Positions 44,300 to 55,719 of a stretch of DNA of 64,000 nucleotides are shown piece after piece. The notes below the pieces were generated by a model that did no database searches, was not told where the DNA came from, and saw nothing but the letters and a program-made list of their open reading frames with translations. Position 1 is the first letter of the stretch, and every line of letters begins with the position of its first letter. A program made the translations under genes and the position numbers. Source of the DNA: Isoetes taiwanensis (Eukaryota; Streptophyta; Lycopodiopsida; Isoetales; Isoetaceae); the NCBI GenBank assembly GCA_021234155.1, contig JAJEKV010000006.1, positions 12,984,143 through 13,048,142 of the forward strand, read 5' to 3'.

Positions 44300-45740
44300 T
44301 TAGAATAAATTGATGGTGGAGAATCAAGTGGCCAAATAGCACTACAATTTTATCTTTCCATCAAGCATCCAGAAGCCATAGAAAAGAGATCCGGAATTTG
44401 CTTACTGTGTTTAAGTTTTCATACCGTCAAAAGTCAACAGTGAAGGTTTGTGGAAGTCTCACTGTTACAGTCGGGGTGATGAGTTCACAGTATACCTAAT
44501 TTAGAAATCATGGTTTATTCACACACATGAAGGTGATTATATATTATAGATGGACATAGACATAGAGGATCCCTATTTCTTCCTTTAATATAATACACAC
44601 ACTTATAATTTTTGCACTGTTTAGTACAAACTCATTCTAATCATATTAACACCGGTCTATATGTGTATTATAATGTCCCTTCACTTTACAATTTGTTTTA
44701 TTACAGTCTGCCCTAATTCAATTTTGTATCAAAATTTTGTTTTCTTATTTCATTACAGTTTTAACAAGTCATATATTGCTATCCTTAGTGTTTTACATAT
44801 CTATTATTCATAACCTTTTTATAATCATAATCTAAGTCTCGTTATTCCTTCAATAGTTTGTATAGCACATACATAATTATATTTCCCATTCTATTAGATC
44901 TAACACCGCATTCACTCGGCACTTTATTATCTCACTATTTTCTTTCCACTATATTTTGAAATACTTTTCTTCTTTTGACTATCTCGCATCTTTCCCGACC
45001 CACATTGTTTTTCTTAATTATTACTTTACATCCACATGTGTAGACATATTAATTCATTCGTTATATGTATAAATTTATCAGACATATAGAGATTCTTATA
45101 TTTAGATCGCACCGATACATTCTATGTAGTACCGTTAAGTTGATACCGCCTGGGTCATTGTCCGCCGATGCTGTGGCCATGCGATCTTGCTGTATTACAG
45201 AAGGGCAGTTGTGACTATGGTGTCGACGGCGGAAGTATCGAAGCATGCCTAGTCCTTCTGGAGTCTGTTATATAATGATGATTGAGCAGGTCTTGGACTC
45301 TTGCTTGAAGTGGAAGTGCTGAACGTTGGGAATAAGGAGTGGTAAGGTATCCTTATTCTAGAACGATAGTCGAGGGAATTGGTATGACGATTTTTGTTAT
45401 CTCATTGAATCACTGGGCTTAATAATTACAAGGATTGATTTATCATGCGGCATATGTTACCATTCAACGTAGAAGGAGACTTGATATAACACCATACATG
45501 TGAGGGAGAAGTGATATATGATTATCTGCCATAGACCACGTTAGAGAGGTAGTATAGTAATATGGAAACTGGATTATAAGTACCCAGCTTATGAAAGGGA
45601 GATCACTTTAGAAGTGTAGGTATCGACAATGGTGGTGATGGTATAGAATGTTGACCCGACATTTTATAGCTATTGCTACTTGAATCGAGGTATGATTCAT
45701 GGAAAGGTAGAGAATAATGGCCTATGAGGACGCGGAGATG
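44300..45740. other. No gene assigned
   Basis: AT-rich DNA with no recognisable domain. The part from about 45240 may be scrambled copia sequence preceding the RT fragment, but this rests only on proximity. Confidence 0.4.
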
Positions 45741-45742
45741 AA

Positions 45743-46095
45743 TGGTGCATCATTGCTCTGTATGCTAATGATAACATAATGATTGCTAAAGGTACAAGAA
45801 CTTTGAATTACTGTAAAAGCATTTTGAATAAAAGGTTCCAAATGGAAGACCTTGGTGAATTGAAGAGATTTTTAGGAATTGAGGTATACTGGGACAAGAA
45901 TAAATAAATATTGGCATTGAGTTAAAAGAATACATATTGAAAATATGTTGAAAAAGTTTGGCATGAGAGAATGCAATTATGCAAACTCACCAATGACACC
46001 ATGGCATAAAATATCCGAGTTGTTGTGTCCTCAAACAGCAGAAGAAAAGAGACAAATGGAACCCCAAAAGTACCTATGGAGAATTGTTGACAATT
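45743..46095 (+). mobile_element. Ty1-copia RT fragment (decayed)
   Basis: The plus strand reads CIIALYANDNIMIAKGT and then NKRFQMEDLGELKRFLGIEV, followed (with stops) by a Lys-Tyr-x-x-Lys-Val-Leu-type block. This is the copia RT order: Tyr-Val-Asp-Asp, then Met-x-Asp-Leu-Gly-x-Leu-x-x-Phe-Leu-Gly-Ile-Glu. Tyr-Val-Asp-Asp is changed to Tyr-Ala-Asn-Asp, so the catalytic aspartate pair is lost. A TAA follows the Leu-Gly-Ile-Glu block near 45905. No long terminal repeats were found around it. Confidence 0.85.
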
Positions 46096-46309
46096 CTTGA
46101 TCAATGATCCATCCTCCATTAGTAGAACTGAATTGAATTGAGACAAAAGCATTTCCTTTTACCTTTTGTCTTGCTGTTTTGAAGAAAAACTAGAACATCT
46201 ATTCCTTTCTTTTAATCATGCCATACTAGTCTTGACTTTGTCCTCCTGAATCTTAACTAACATTAAACGCTTTATTTGTTCAAATATATACTTTATCACA
46301 CTGTCCAGC

Positions 46310-48186
46310 CAATTACCCAACCATCATGGTCAGCTCAGTGTTTGCCAAGTCAGGCGCCGAAAGCATTCTCGAACAAAGAAAACGGATGGGAAGAGACAAT
46401 GGAAGTCGGGGCACTTACCGTGCAAAAGCTTCCGACCGAACATTCGACCATTGATCACATCTTCACACTTAGGGCCCTGGTCAAGGACAGCAGGAACCGT
46501 CGGGAGGACCTGTACTGCTATTTTGTGGACTTTGCAAAAGCTTTCGACCGCATTCCGAGGAAAAGTTGTGGGCTTAGATTGCACCATCCGGGGCTCCCTA
46601 TGGATCTGCGAACGCAGCGATTAATCCGGGTATCGAGAGAGCTACACAAGCCGCATGCAACCGAAGGACAGCCATTTGCCAGGTAGCATTGAGTTAGGCA
46701 AGGTTGTCCTCTCACCCACACTTTTGGACTTTACATTGACCGTTGGAAGCGGCTTGTCGCCAATGGGGGGCGGTGATCTGCTCTTGCACGGGTCATCCGC
46801 AGCTCATCTATGCGATGATGTGGACCTCTTGGCCCATACACCGAGGGTATGCAGGGCACACCTAGATGCCCCGGACACATTCTGCCAGCGACCGGACATG
46901 CATGTCAACCTCGCCAAGACTAAGGTGGTCCTCATATCCTCCTCACGCCATCCAAAGACTCCTGGCCACTTATCGAGGGCGGATGGTAGAGGTCACACCC
47001 AGGCTACAAGTACCGGGGTGGAATTTCCGTCCTCAATGTATTGGGATGCATCCATTCGCCTTCGGGTGACCGCGAGGGTTGGAAAGCGCCAGACGCAATG
47101 CAAAACAATAGTCACAGGCGTAGCCGTATGGTAGGACTGGGCCACCGGTCACATTTGTTCCCGAACCGGTGGAGCCAGTTCTTACGTATATGGGGTCGGT
47201 GGTGTGGGGCCCGGTGGTGTCTTTTGGCGACTTGGAACGACTTAGAGCAGGTCCGAAAAGGCATTTTTGACGCAGGCACTTGGGATCAAGCCCTCGTTCC
47301 ATATCGATCTTGTTGCGGGAGACGATTCATGCCCCCTGCAAAGATGCGACCCTCGATAGACACATTGTTTATTTCGAGAAGGTGGCCCGGATAGGCGACA
47401 CTCGGCTCCCGCGACTTGGCTTCTGGCTGTGGCGAATGAGCCCGCAACGACTCGTAGGCTTGTTGGAAGGACAAGAGATGGTCAGGCCGATGGGCGCTAC
47501 TGAACGAGTCCGTGCACCATGCAGGGCCGGGCACGATAGGCCGAGGGGTACTTGGACTCTTGTTTCTGGGGAAGCTCGGGACCACCATGCTGGAACGGTA
47601 AAGATGGCACACTACAAACAACACATAAATCCCACCCCGATTCGAGGCCCACGGCTCTACACGTGTTCTCGGTTGCCCATGAAGAAGCCCAGGATCACCG
47701 CGTCCATTCGAACAGGGGCCCACCATCTTCGGCTTGAGACGGGTTACGGTGGGTTGGAGAGCCGCCCGGACGGGCTTTGTCGTTGTTGGCGGTGGGGGTT
47801 GTTGAGGATGAAAGCCATGCCTTCCGGAGCCATCCCGCCTATAGTCATATTCTGGCTCGCTTCTCTTGGTGCGACACGGTTCCGCCCTGCCGACGAAGCT
47901 TCTTTCGATGCAGCCGTCGGTTCGATCCCTTGGCTCCTACCTCCCGGAGGTTTTGGATCTGACCGGACTCACCTGCCCCCGGGAAGCCTACCGAGGTGCC
48001 GGAATTCATGTGTATATGTATATTTGTACAATTTTGCCGGCCGGCTTGTGGTTTAATTTCGTTTTCCCTCTAAGGGGGTTTTTTAATCCGGGTAGCAACG
48101 GGCTTGCTGCACCCGTGTAATTTGGGTCTCATAGGCCAATTGGCCTCCGCGGACGATAAAAGAACCTTCCTTCCTTCCTTCCTTTC
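46310..48186 (+). mobile_element. LINE copy 4, 5'-truncated, plus strand
   Basis: RT starts abruptly near 46310, with HSTIDHIFTLRALVKDS (46441 onward) and FVDFAKAFDRIPRK near 46520. The catalytic box at about 46808-46825 needs one extra G to read Tyr-Ala-Asp-Asp-Val-Asp, so it is frameshifted. NLAKTKVVLISSS follows near 46905, and a long C-terminal domain (47280-48056) includes KKPRITASIRTGAHHLRLET. The 3' UTR (48050-48160) has the conserved GTTTTCCCTCTAAGGGG and GGTCTCATAGGCCAA blocks and ends GGACGATAAAAGAA followed by (CCTT)n at 48164-48186. Confidence 0.85.
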
Positions 48187-48773
48187 CACCATGAATACAA
48201 ATCTTACCCCATCTATTGGCAAATTGTGTAATGCTTGCAAAACATGCAATCATTGCTTGCATACCTACTTTACCACTAGAACATGAGAGCTAGATGTCTT
48301 TACATTAAATGTTGAACCCGACATCCCTCTCTGAAATCTTATATTCGCTTGATATAGTATTCTAAAAGTTTTCAGGATATGCCAAATGAGCTAAGGATAT
48401 TGATCTGAAATTGCATTTGCCAACATATGATGACAATAAAATACAAGAAGTAGACAAGTCGCCACATCATTAACATAACAACTATCATGATGATCATGGG
48501 CTCTCTATTGCACCAAGTGAAACCACCATTCCTTTGTAACCCTATTAGATATAATTTAGACAACAGACTGGACCATCAGTCTTTCTGGAATCTGTTAATT
48601 TGTATCAATGGTAGACCCTTTTGCTGCTCTCATCTATATTAAAATCACCTACCATTATTCACACCATATTAAACTTCGCAACTTCATCATGAAGTTCTTT
48701 ATCTTAGCCCACAAAGCTCCTCTTGCCCTAGGCAATATGTGCATACACGTATACCAACCCCCAATCTTGCCCT

Positions 48774-48968
48774 TTTATGTTCGAACATCTTAAATATCAT
48801 CCACGGTCATGTTTGAACCAAATAAAATACACGGTGTTTTCGTGGACTTAGCGAGTTTTTTCTGTGTTGTCATGTTAAAGCCAAAGCGAAGTAAAAACAC
48901 ACGAAGTTTTTCATTCTGGTTCAAACATGACAGTGTATGATATTTAAGATGCTCGCTTTATGTTCGAA
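48774..48968. mobile_element. Foldback MITE with 12-bp target-site duplication
   Basis: TTTATGTTCGAA occurs exactly at 48774-48785 and 48957-48968. Between them, arms of about 38 bases are inverted: CATCTTAAATATCATCCACG at the left matches the complement of the GTATGATATTTAAGATG end at the right, continuing through a CATGTTTGAACC block. Weaker pairing continues inward almost to the centre, so the roughly 170-bp body can fold on itself. Size, arm length and a long direct repeat fit a non-autonomous MULE-like foldback element. A duplication of 9-11 bp would be more usual for that superfamily. Confidence 0.8.
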
Positions 48969-48969
48969 G

Positions 48970-51540
48970 AAATCAAACTGCATCTACTAAAGCTATCAAC
49001 GTATGAAAAAGAAACTCTTAAATGACTCCTCCATGCTATTAAACTATCTGCACTTGGCTTATCACTTGTAGAGTCCACTCTCACAATGATAGTTTCCAAA
49101 TCTTAAGTAGTTGCCCTACCGTTGCACTCTTACACTTGTGCTCTTTTAAATAAACGATGTCTGGTGAATGTTTTTTGAGAGCTAACATTACTCTAACATT
49201 CGTGGATTTTACCCCTATGATATTCTAGCTAATGATTTTATGCTCCACCAATAGCTGATTTCTTCCTTTAAAGTTTCAAAATCCCCTCCTCATCAATCCC
49301 TTTGTCAATATGCTTTTATATTTCTTGTCGCACCATCATCAAAATCTATATCAACAGATAGATCATCCTCCATTACTAAATCAGCCCATATATTCCTGTG
49401 CAAATGTATTCGCTTCAGGACTATTTATTTGCCTCTTCATCTTTTCATTTTTGTCATAAGTTAACAACCCTACTTGGTTCTACCAGTCAATAAAGAATTG
49501 GTCGATTGAGCAGTATGGCAACTTGTATAGGGCGTCTACGAAATTCCCAAATGCCTGCCCATTCGTATCTTCTTCCTGTTAGCACTGCTTAGTAAAATTT
49601 CAAGATTGCTCTTTGTTACTCCCAATCCTCGATCTATTTTTTCTGGACACTTGCCCTCCAGCGCCCTCCAGCGCCGCCCTGTGCGCCTAAGCTCTGAAGC
49701 CCTTGAGGCCATGCTCATGTAACTCCGTACCAGAGAGTTAGCATCAAGATCCAGAATCGGAGCTGGACCAGCCAAGATTTCCATCCACAGCATCGGCCGT
49801 AGGTACCAAGTTTTGGATTGCTTTGAATTGTATCATTAGGGCGGATTTGGGGTCTCAAAATGGCCTCCTATCAGCCATTCCACGTCATATTTCCGCTCCT
49901 TTTTCCCATGCCACCTAGGATACAAAATCTCATCATTCTGATTTACTTGGAATATTCTCGGGAATAAAAAGAATTGCGCATTCATGGCGCCATATGTATT
50001 TAATTGTTGGTTGTCGGACGGTGATGCAACATGTGGCGGCTTCTAAAAAAACCACTTGCATTATAGCATACACCCATGGCACTCATGACGGTGCCTCTTG
50101 GTTTGTCGGATACCAAGCGTCGTCACCGATTCTTTGCGCTATTTTCATTTAGAGGCCATGGCCATACAAGCTTCCGCCTTCCACATTTCAAAATTTGAAT
50201 GTGTAGGTTGAAGCTTTGTATCGAACTTTCATTTATTCCCATTTAGCGTATTTATGGGTGGTTCACATGGAGAAGTTTAGGCCCTCCGCCGAAGTTTGGT
50301 GCGAGTCGGCCTTGATTAAAAATTCGTTGTTTGCATCGGCCTCACAAGTTGGATCTTGCAGGGGCTGATTTTCCAAAGCGGGTGAATTTTTTGCCCCTCG
50401 GCCCAAGTTCGGGGTTTAAACCCGGTAACCATTTAGTCCATGTGAACCCGGCGGATTAACCTGATCTTTACTTCATCCCAATGAAGCCTCAGCCCCCTAC
50501 AATTCGAAATTTGAATTTGCTTAATGTATAAAAGCATGGATTGTAGGAGAATGGACTTTTCGATTTCCATATGCACGTTGCAAATTTCAAAAAGCGAGGT
50601 TAAATGCGGACGTTAGGCTCACCGCGAAGGCCAATTGTCTTGGGGCATACAAATTGTACATCTTCATTTCGGCCCGTCGCGATCCGCGCGATATGGAAGC
50701 TCCAAATGATGTGTGGATAAGGATCCAACCTGACTCCACGAATATGCTCCAGGTCTTCAATCGCAAAAAGGAGGTCTAAAAATAGAACTTAGACCTCGGC
50801 GTGTTTATTCCTTCGCGTGCTCAAAAAGTGTTGACATCTGGATGGCGGTTTATATCCATTGGATCCGTTGGTGGCAAGCGTCATTTCGGGGCGTTTCAAG
50901 TTTAGTCCCATTTTGTGGTGACGGTAACTCGGCCCTCCTAGGATATTGTGAGAGATTGAGAGAGGATGAAGGCATTGAATCGAATACGGTTCCTTGAGAT
51001 GAGCTGCTTCCGATAAGGAAGGGGAAATGTCCTGTGAAGATGCTAATAAATGACATTATACTTTGCAATGTGAAGGGTTTATACATTCTTGAAGTACAAA
51101 GGTTATGGTGTTTGTCTTTGACTACCTTTAACAATAGATTCATTTAAAACTCTATTGCTATTTAAATTATAGCAAAAATGAGTCTTGAAACTCTTTAAGT
51201 AGTAGAAGAACTCTTTGACTAGTTATCCATTTGATGACCATTTTTAAGAAAATATGATATGTGACATTCTTATATGCAAACATTCATAAAATTTATGAAC
51301 ATTGAAGGTCAAAGCCATCCTTGTTTAAAGAGGATCATATGATCAAAATCTTCATCATGAAAGTAATTGCATATAAAGAAATTAGCTGGCGTTGATCCTT
51401 AGTAAAAAAAGTAAATAGAAACACAAATATTCAACTTACAACTTAGCGTAAACAAATAGTATTTTAATAAACCAACACTTTATATACTAACACTTTACAC
51501 TTTAAATAAGATATTTCTTTCTTTCCTTTTACTTGAAAGC
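48970..51540. other. No gene assigned
   Basis: AT-rich left half, then a more GC-balanced stretch (49840-50900). A minus-strand frame of 85 codons at 49536-49793 (basic, with RRTGRRWRALEGKCPEK) and one of 97 codons at 50850-51143 have no recognised motif. No strong repeats were seen. Confidence 0.4.
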
Positions 51541-51555
51541 TATTTTTTTCAAGAT

Positions 51556-52220
51556 GGATCACACCAAGCGAATAATACATATGCAAAAAAAGGACACACT
51601 AAATTGCATGGTGTGATCCACTTTTCTTATTTGTTGTCAAATTAAAATTAAACACAAGTACTCATTCCTATTTGTATCTAAAATACTTTACCACTCTTTA
51701 AGTACATAAGTCATTATCCCTTTTCAAAGAGCATATTATTTTTTCAAGAAGGATCACACCAAGCCCATATAGTACATATGCAACAAAAAACGAACACACT
51801 AAATTAAGCGTCGTGTGATCCTTTTTTCTTATTTGTTGTCAAATTAAAATTAAACACAAGTACCCCTTCTCATTTAATGCTTTACCACCCCAAGTGCATA
51901 AAGTTATTAGTCCTTTTCAAAGAGCATATCTTTTTTTAAGAAGGATCACATCAAGCATCCTATTTGCATCTAAAATACTTTACCAACTCTAGTAGTACAT
52001 AAAGTTATTAGCCCTTTTCAAAAAGCAAACACTTTATCAATAAATGAGCACGTCACATATCCACACTTAACTTCAAATAAGACACATATATATTTCTTTT
52101 ATTAAAAGATAATCAAAGTAATTTTACTATAGGAAGTCATGTTTTCCAAAACGATCACACCAAGCGAATTTTGTATAAGCTAAAAGGTTGGAATATCTAA
52201 ATTTCGCATGGTTGTGATCC
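51556..52220. repeat. Periodic hairpin repeat array
   Basis: Left arms GGATCACACCAAGC (or close variants) lie at 51556, 51751, 51943 and 52152, so the unit length is about 192-209 bp. Complementary right arms (GCATGGTGTGATCC, GCGTCGTGTGATCC, CGCATGGTTGTGATCC) follow at 51606, 51808 and 52205; the third unit lacks its right arm. Loops are 35-45 bases and contain ACATATGCAA and ACACACTAAATT phrases. Between hairpins the units share TTCTTATTTGTTGTCAA, AACACAAGTAC and CTTTTCAAAGAGCATAT. This is a degenerate tandem array with a conserved stem. Confidence 0.85.
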
Positions 52221-52916
52221 ACTTTCTTGTTTGTTGTCAATAGATAATAACACCAAGTCCCTCATCAATAGTCTCCCATTTGCATATTATAAAATATGTA
52301 TCATTCCCAAGTTATATTATGTTTTATGAACTAAATGTTTTCAAAAGGGTCCCAAAGCAAAATACAAACACATAATCAATAAGCCAACACTTTACCAACA
52401 ACCAAAGCTTTATTAAATAAGATTTTTATGTTATTTTATCAAACCTAACAATGTTTCCATATGTGACACTTTGAGTTAACTGATCCAAAGGCTCATGAAA
52501 GTGACATTTTATACAATATGTCTTTGGAGCTTTTGTGTGCGGGCATTAATAAACACCTCTAATGGAGCAAATATTTTGTAACTCATTTTTCAACAACCAC
52601 GGATGCCGTCTTATCAAACATTTCTTCATTGCAAGGACACCATTCTCATAAGGCTTGCACAACCGCCGCTTGAGGTCATGGGGGGCGACTTTCAAGCTTC
52701 GGCTCCCACAATTTTACAAGCGTGAAACTAGATGCCCATTGCCTTTGAATGTATATCTTGGAAAAGCATGTCTCTTATGTCCATATGTTGAACAACAACG
52801 ATGCCGTAATGCTTTTCCTAGTCCCAAATCCCCCGACATCCGATAAATATAGCCCAAAGAAAAATATTTGATTAGGTGGTGAATATAAATCAAGAAGAGG
52901 GAAGAAAAAAAGCAAA
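52221..52916. other. No gene seen
   Basis: AT-rich DNA to the right of the hairpin array. A 63-codon plus-strand frame at 52655-52846 is Arg/Pro/Cys-containing but unrecognised. Confidence 0.4.
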
Positions 52917-52985
52917 AGGATCACATGACGCGAAATCTCACTACACATTTACAAAGTGCATATGCATTTTTCATGGTGTGTGATC
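52917..52985. repeat. Outlying hairpin of the same family
   Basis: AGGATCACATGACGCG and TCATGGTGTGTGATCC flank a 37-base loop, giving the same kind of stem 700 bases beyond the array, without the shared spacer. Confidence 0.6.
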
Positions 52986-52989
52986 CATG

Positions 52990-53830
52990 TATTATTGAGG
53001 GCAAATTTGCAAATATCCTTCTCTTCAAACCCCTTCCCCCTCCCTTCCCTTTTTTTTTTGCAATATACTATCCATAGCATTTATTTTGAACCTATAGTTC
53101 TACCTATTCATTCGCGTATGAATGTTGCTCGTGATGTAACTCCATAGTCATCCTTCGTTAAGGATAGCATTCTCTGTAAGAATGAATGGCGAGGGAACAT
53201 CGATGAATGGGAAGAGGCGGTGAAAAGGAAAACTTCGGAATGAAAATTTGGGTAGTAAAAACATGGCATGTAACGTCGTTTGCTTGTCGCCCATCGTCTA
53301 TCGCCGTTGTTGCTTAACTCTATGCTCGCCCATAAAAACCATTACACTATTGGAGACTTGGATTCCAAAGGAAGAGCCCGAAAGCGGAGAAAGGATGCTG
53401 CGTGCGGCGCTAATGTGAACAATGGAAATCTTGGTGCCAAAATTTGAAAAGGTGGTTGGTGCATCAATGGGCATGTGCCGCGATGGCGGGAAAAGTAGCC
53501 ATTATTTTGGTCCAGCGATCGATTTTCGAAAAAAATGGGGCCATTAATATTGTGTTGCAATGAATGCACAAACATGTCCTATAAGAAATTTAAGCCATGT
53601 GGATGCCAAGTAAGCACGCTCCTCTTTCTACTTGCCAACTATCTTGACTTTGGAAAAAAATCGCCAAAAACATCATTGGTCGCGAGAAACATGGCGATGG
53701 AATTGGCATCAAGATAAGGGCCATTTGAGACCCCAAATCCGCCCTAATGTGGATTGTTTTGGAGTCCCACTATTGCTCTCGACATCGCGCCCTCAACGCC
53801 CTTACATAGACCCCTTGATTTGCCCCTTCG
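52990..53830. other. No gene assigned
   Basis: No convincing frame. Short overlapping frames on both strands (53342-53717) have no motif. It may contain the distal promoter of the candidate exon at 53994. Confidence 0.35.
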
Positions 53831-53836
53831 GCTTTT

Positions 53837-53852
53837 TCTCTCTCTAGGGTTT
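53837..53852 (+). promoter_or_regulatory. TC-rich leader with telo-box
   Basis: TCTCTCTAGGGTTTACAATC, 140-157 bases upstream of the ATG at 53994, combines a CT-rich tract with TAGGGTTT, the complement of the telo-box AAACCCTA. Both are common near transcription starts and 5' leaders of plant housekeeping genes. No clear TATA box is present. Confidence 0.4.
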
Positions 53853-53993
53853 ACAATCTCTCTCATAGCCCAAAAACCCCAAGCGCCCAAAGGTGCTCAC
53901 GCGCTTTACGAGTCCCCAAATTGGATTCTAAGCACCTTCTAGGCGGCCGGAGACCGTTAACCTTGGACCGCTTTAGATTGCCTTGTTCCCGGC

Positions 53994-54185
53994 ATGGCCG
54001 CCAGATCAAGCGTGGCCGGGGGCAGAAGTAAGAGAAAGAATTTCTTAAATTTTGAAGCGGTCGATCCCCGGCCTATGACCCCTACGATTCAGCCCCCTAC
54101 CGCCGGACTGACCCCATCATTTGGGCCCCGGCGCTCTTCTGTATCTTCTATAATAAGCAGATTCCTATTCAATGGGGATAGGTAA
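53994..54185 (+). CDS. Candidate first coding exon
   Basis: A short Ser/Pro/Arg-rich frame starts MAARSSVAGGRSKRKNF and continues through RPMTPTIQPPTAGLTPSFGP to SSVSSIISRFLFNGD. At 54179 the sequence GGGGATAG|GTAACTC gives a good 5' splice site (AG|GTAA), so the frame may continue in a later exon and the in-frame TAA may be intronic. GC content is higher than around it and a plant-like leader stands upstream. I could not find the following exon and do not recognise the protein. A chance frame is possible. Confidence 0.35.
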   Translation: MAARSSVAGGRSKRKNFLNFEAVDPRPMTPTIQPPTAGLTPSFGPRRSSVSSIISRFLFNGDR

Positions 54186-54189
54186 CTCT

Positions 54190-55300
54190 AACGGCTACAA
54201 ACCAAGCGTCTTGTGGTTCCTAGCAAAGGGTTAGACCAAAATATTAATGATGAATAGTATGGTTGCTTCGTGTCACATGCCTCTTGAACAACATTAGACC
54301 AAAAAAATCCACATTTATTTTGGAGGAAACATCGGCATCAACTACCCACATAGTTAAATTCCATAATTTGTGGGAATATATAGACTTTAAGGTGTGACAG
54401 ATGGTGTAACCAAATAGGAAAAAGATCAACAAATATGTAGATACCAATTTGACATCCATGATGAGCATTAGATGTGGCTGGTTTTTCAAATCTAATATAT
54501 TATTTTTAGATAATCATTGACAACTGCCTTAAGTCGTCACTTTTCGCTCACGCATCTTTTATAATTGCAATCTTGTCTGTCTGCCAATTTATACAATAAT
54601 AAGTGATATATACACTTCACTAAAGTTCGAACATTAGTCACATACATTTCATAAAAAATCTAGTACACAAAATGGCCAGAATGCTTGGGCCTGGACACCT
54701 AGTCCTCTCCACTTAAGATGGAGACTACCATACCCTTTCTCAAGTCATCCCTATCCTATTGTACTGAAGAGTTTGGCTATGCGCTTTCACCTCCACTTAA
54801 GCTGGATTCAGCTATAACCTTGATTATGTGACACCTTTTTTGTAATCGACTTTGTACTGAGAAGAGTATAAAGGTGAGCTTTTGGACATGGTTCGCTCCA
54901 CTGAAGGTGGAGCCAGTCATTGCCAGATTTTCCACTTTTTTATTTTTTTAAATCTTAGATAGAATACACACTACAAATACAGGAATCATTCACTCAAGTG
55001 CAACAAAGAAGCGATTAAAGGCACCTCTCTCAGGAGGAGATCATCTAACCCCTGCCATCCGCCATCCCTCAATGCTAAGGTCAACCCTCCTTGATTGTCA
55101 CAGGACATAGGTGTGTATCCTCTAGGTTGTAGTTAATTGCCTGCACATTAGCATCACACTTGTGATCTGAGAGCTGGATGTCTACCTCCATAGGGACAAC
55201 CAAATGTCCACTCCTGCAAACACTCCATTCACGACTGGACTAGTTAGGCCAAGACCTGCCATTGCATCTCTTACTTGTATCTGGGTTAGATGGGATCGCT
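54190..55300. repeat. Spacer with CTCCACTTAAG hairpin motifs
   Basis: Mostly AT-rich non-coding DNA. Three small hairpin-forming motifs of the form CTCCACT(T/G)AAG(A/C/G)TGGA(G) occur at about 54717, 54791 and 54897, spaced 74 and 106 bases apart. No gene is supported. Confidence 0.5.
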
Positions 55301-55308
55301 CTAAGTCC

Positions 55309-55701
55309 TTACATCATTCTTAATTTATTCCTCATCAAGAACCTCTTATTCCTAGCTGCCTCATTCAAGGACTTTTGGTAAATAAATACCAACGCCATTC
55401 GAGATTGACCTTGAGGATATATGAAGTCCCTCAATCTCTTTGTGTTGGTTTCAAATTTTGCATTAGCTCTTTTCTTGGTCTCCCTTGCTTTCCCATTCAA
55501 CTCTACCCTTTTGGAAACTTCTTCCCTCTTAGCCTTCCTCTTTGCAGCCTCAATCTTCCTAGTTGCAAGTTGCTCCGACTTCAGATTCTTCAATCTTGCC
55601 CTTCTGGCCTTCTCATCTGCCAATGCCTGACAAAAACCATCACTGGAAATATGAACCCTCCCTCCTAAATTAGATGCAAGAGCCCTCCTCCTTGCCCCCA
55701 T
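55309..55701 (-). CDS. Basic Lys/Arg-rich helical protein, unrecognised
   Basis: An intact 130-codon frame starting MGARRRALASNLGGRV. Residues 30-95 are a charged helix with many Lys, Arg, Ala and Glu residues (for example KSEQLATRKIEAAKRKAKRE). The C-terminal part is RDFIYPQGQSRMALVFIYQK and then another basic segment. There is no signal peptide or membrane segment. The composition suggests nucleic-acid binding or nucleolar localisation, but that is inference. It may be a single exon of a longer gene or a piece of a transposon-encoded protein. Nothing adjacent clarifies its role. Confidence 0.4.
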   Translation of the reverse strand: MGARRRALASNLGGRVHISSDGFCQALADEKARRARLKNLKSEQLATRKIEAAKRKAKREEVSKRVELNGKARETKKRANAKFETNTKRLRDFIYPQGQSRMALVFIYQKSLNEAARNKRFLMRNKLRMM

Positions 55702-55719
55702 GACCTATGATGGTTGCAC

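Noticed and set aside
45240-45740. Upstream copia integrase or RT sequence
   Set aside because: No motif could be read in any frame. Only the RT fragment from 45743 is supported.
51556-52985. CRISPR-like array (regular spacing, palindromic repeats)
   Set aside because: Units are about 195 bp and spacers are related to each other rather than unique. The context is a plant genome with no cas genes.
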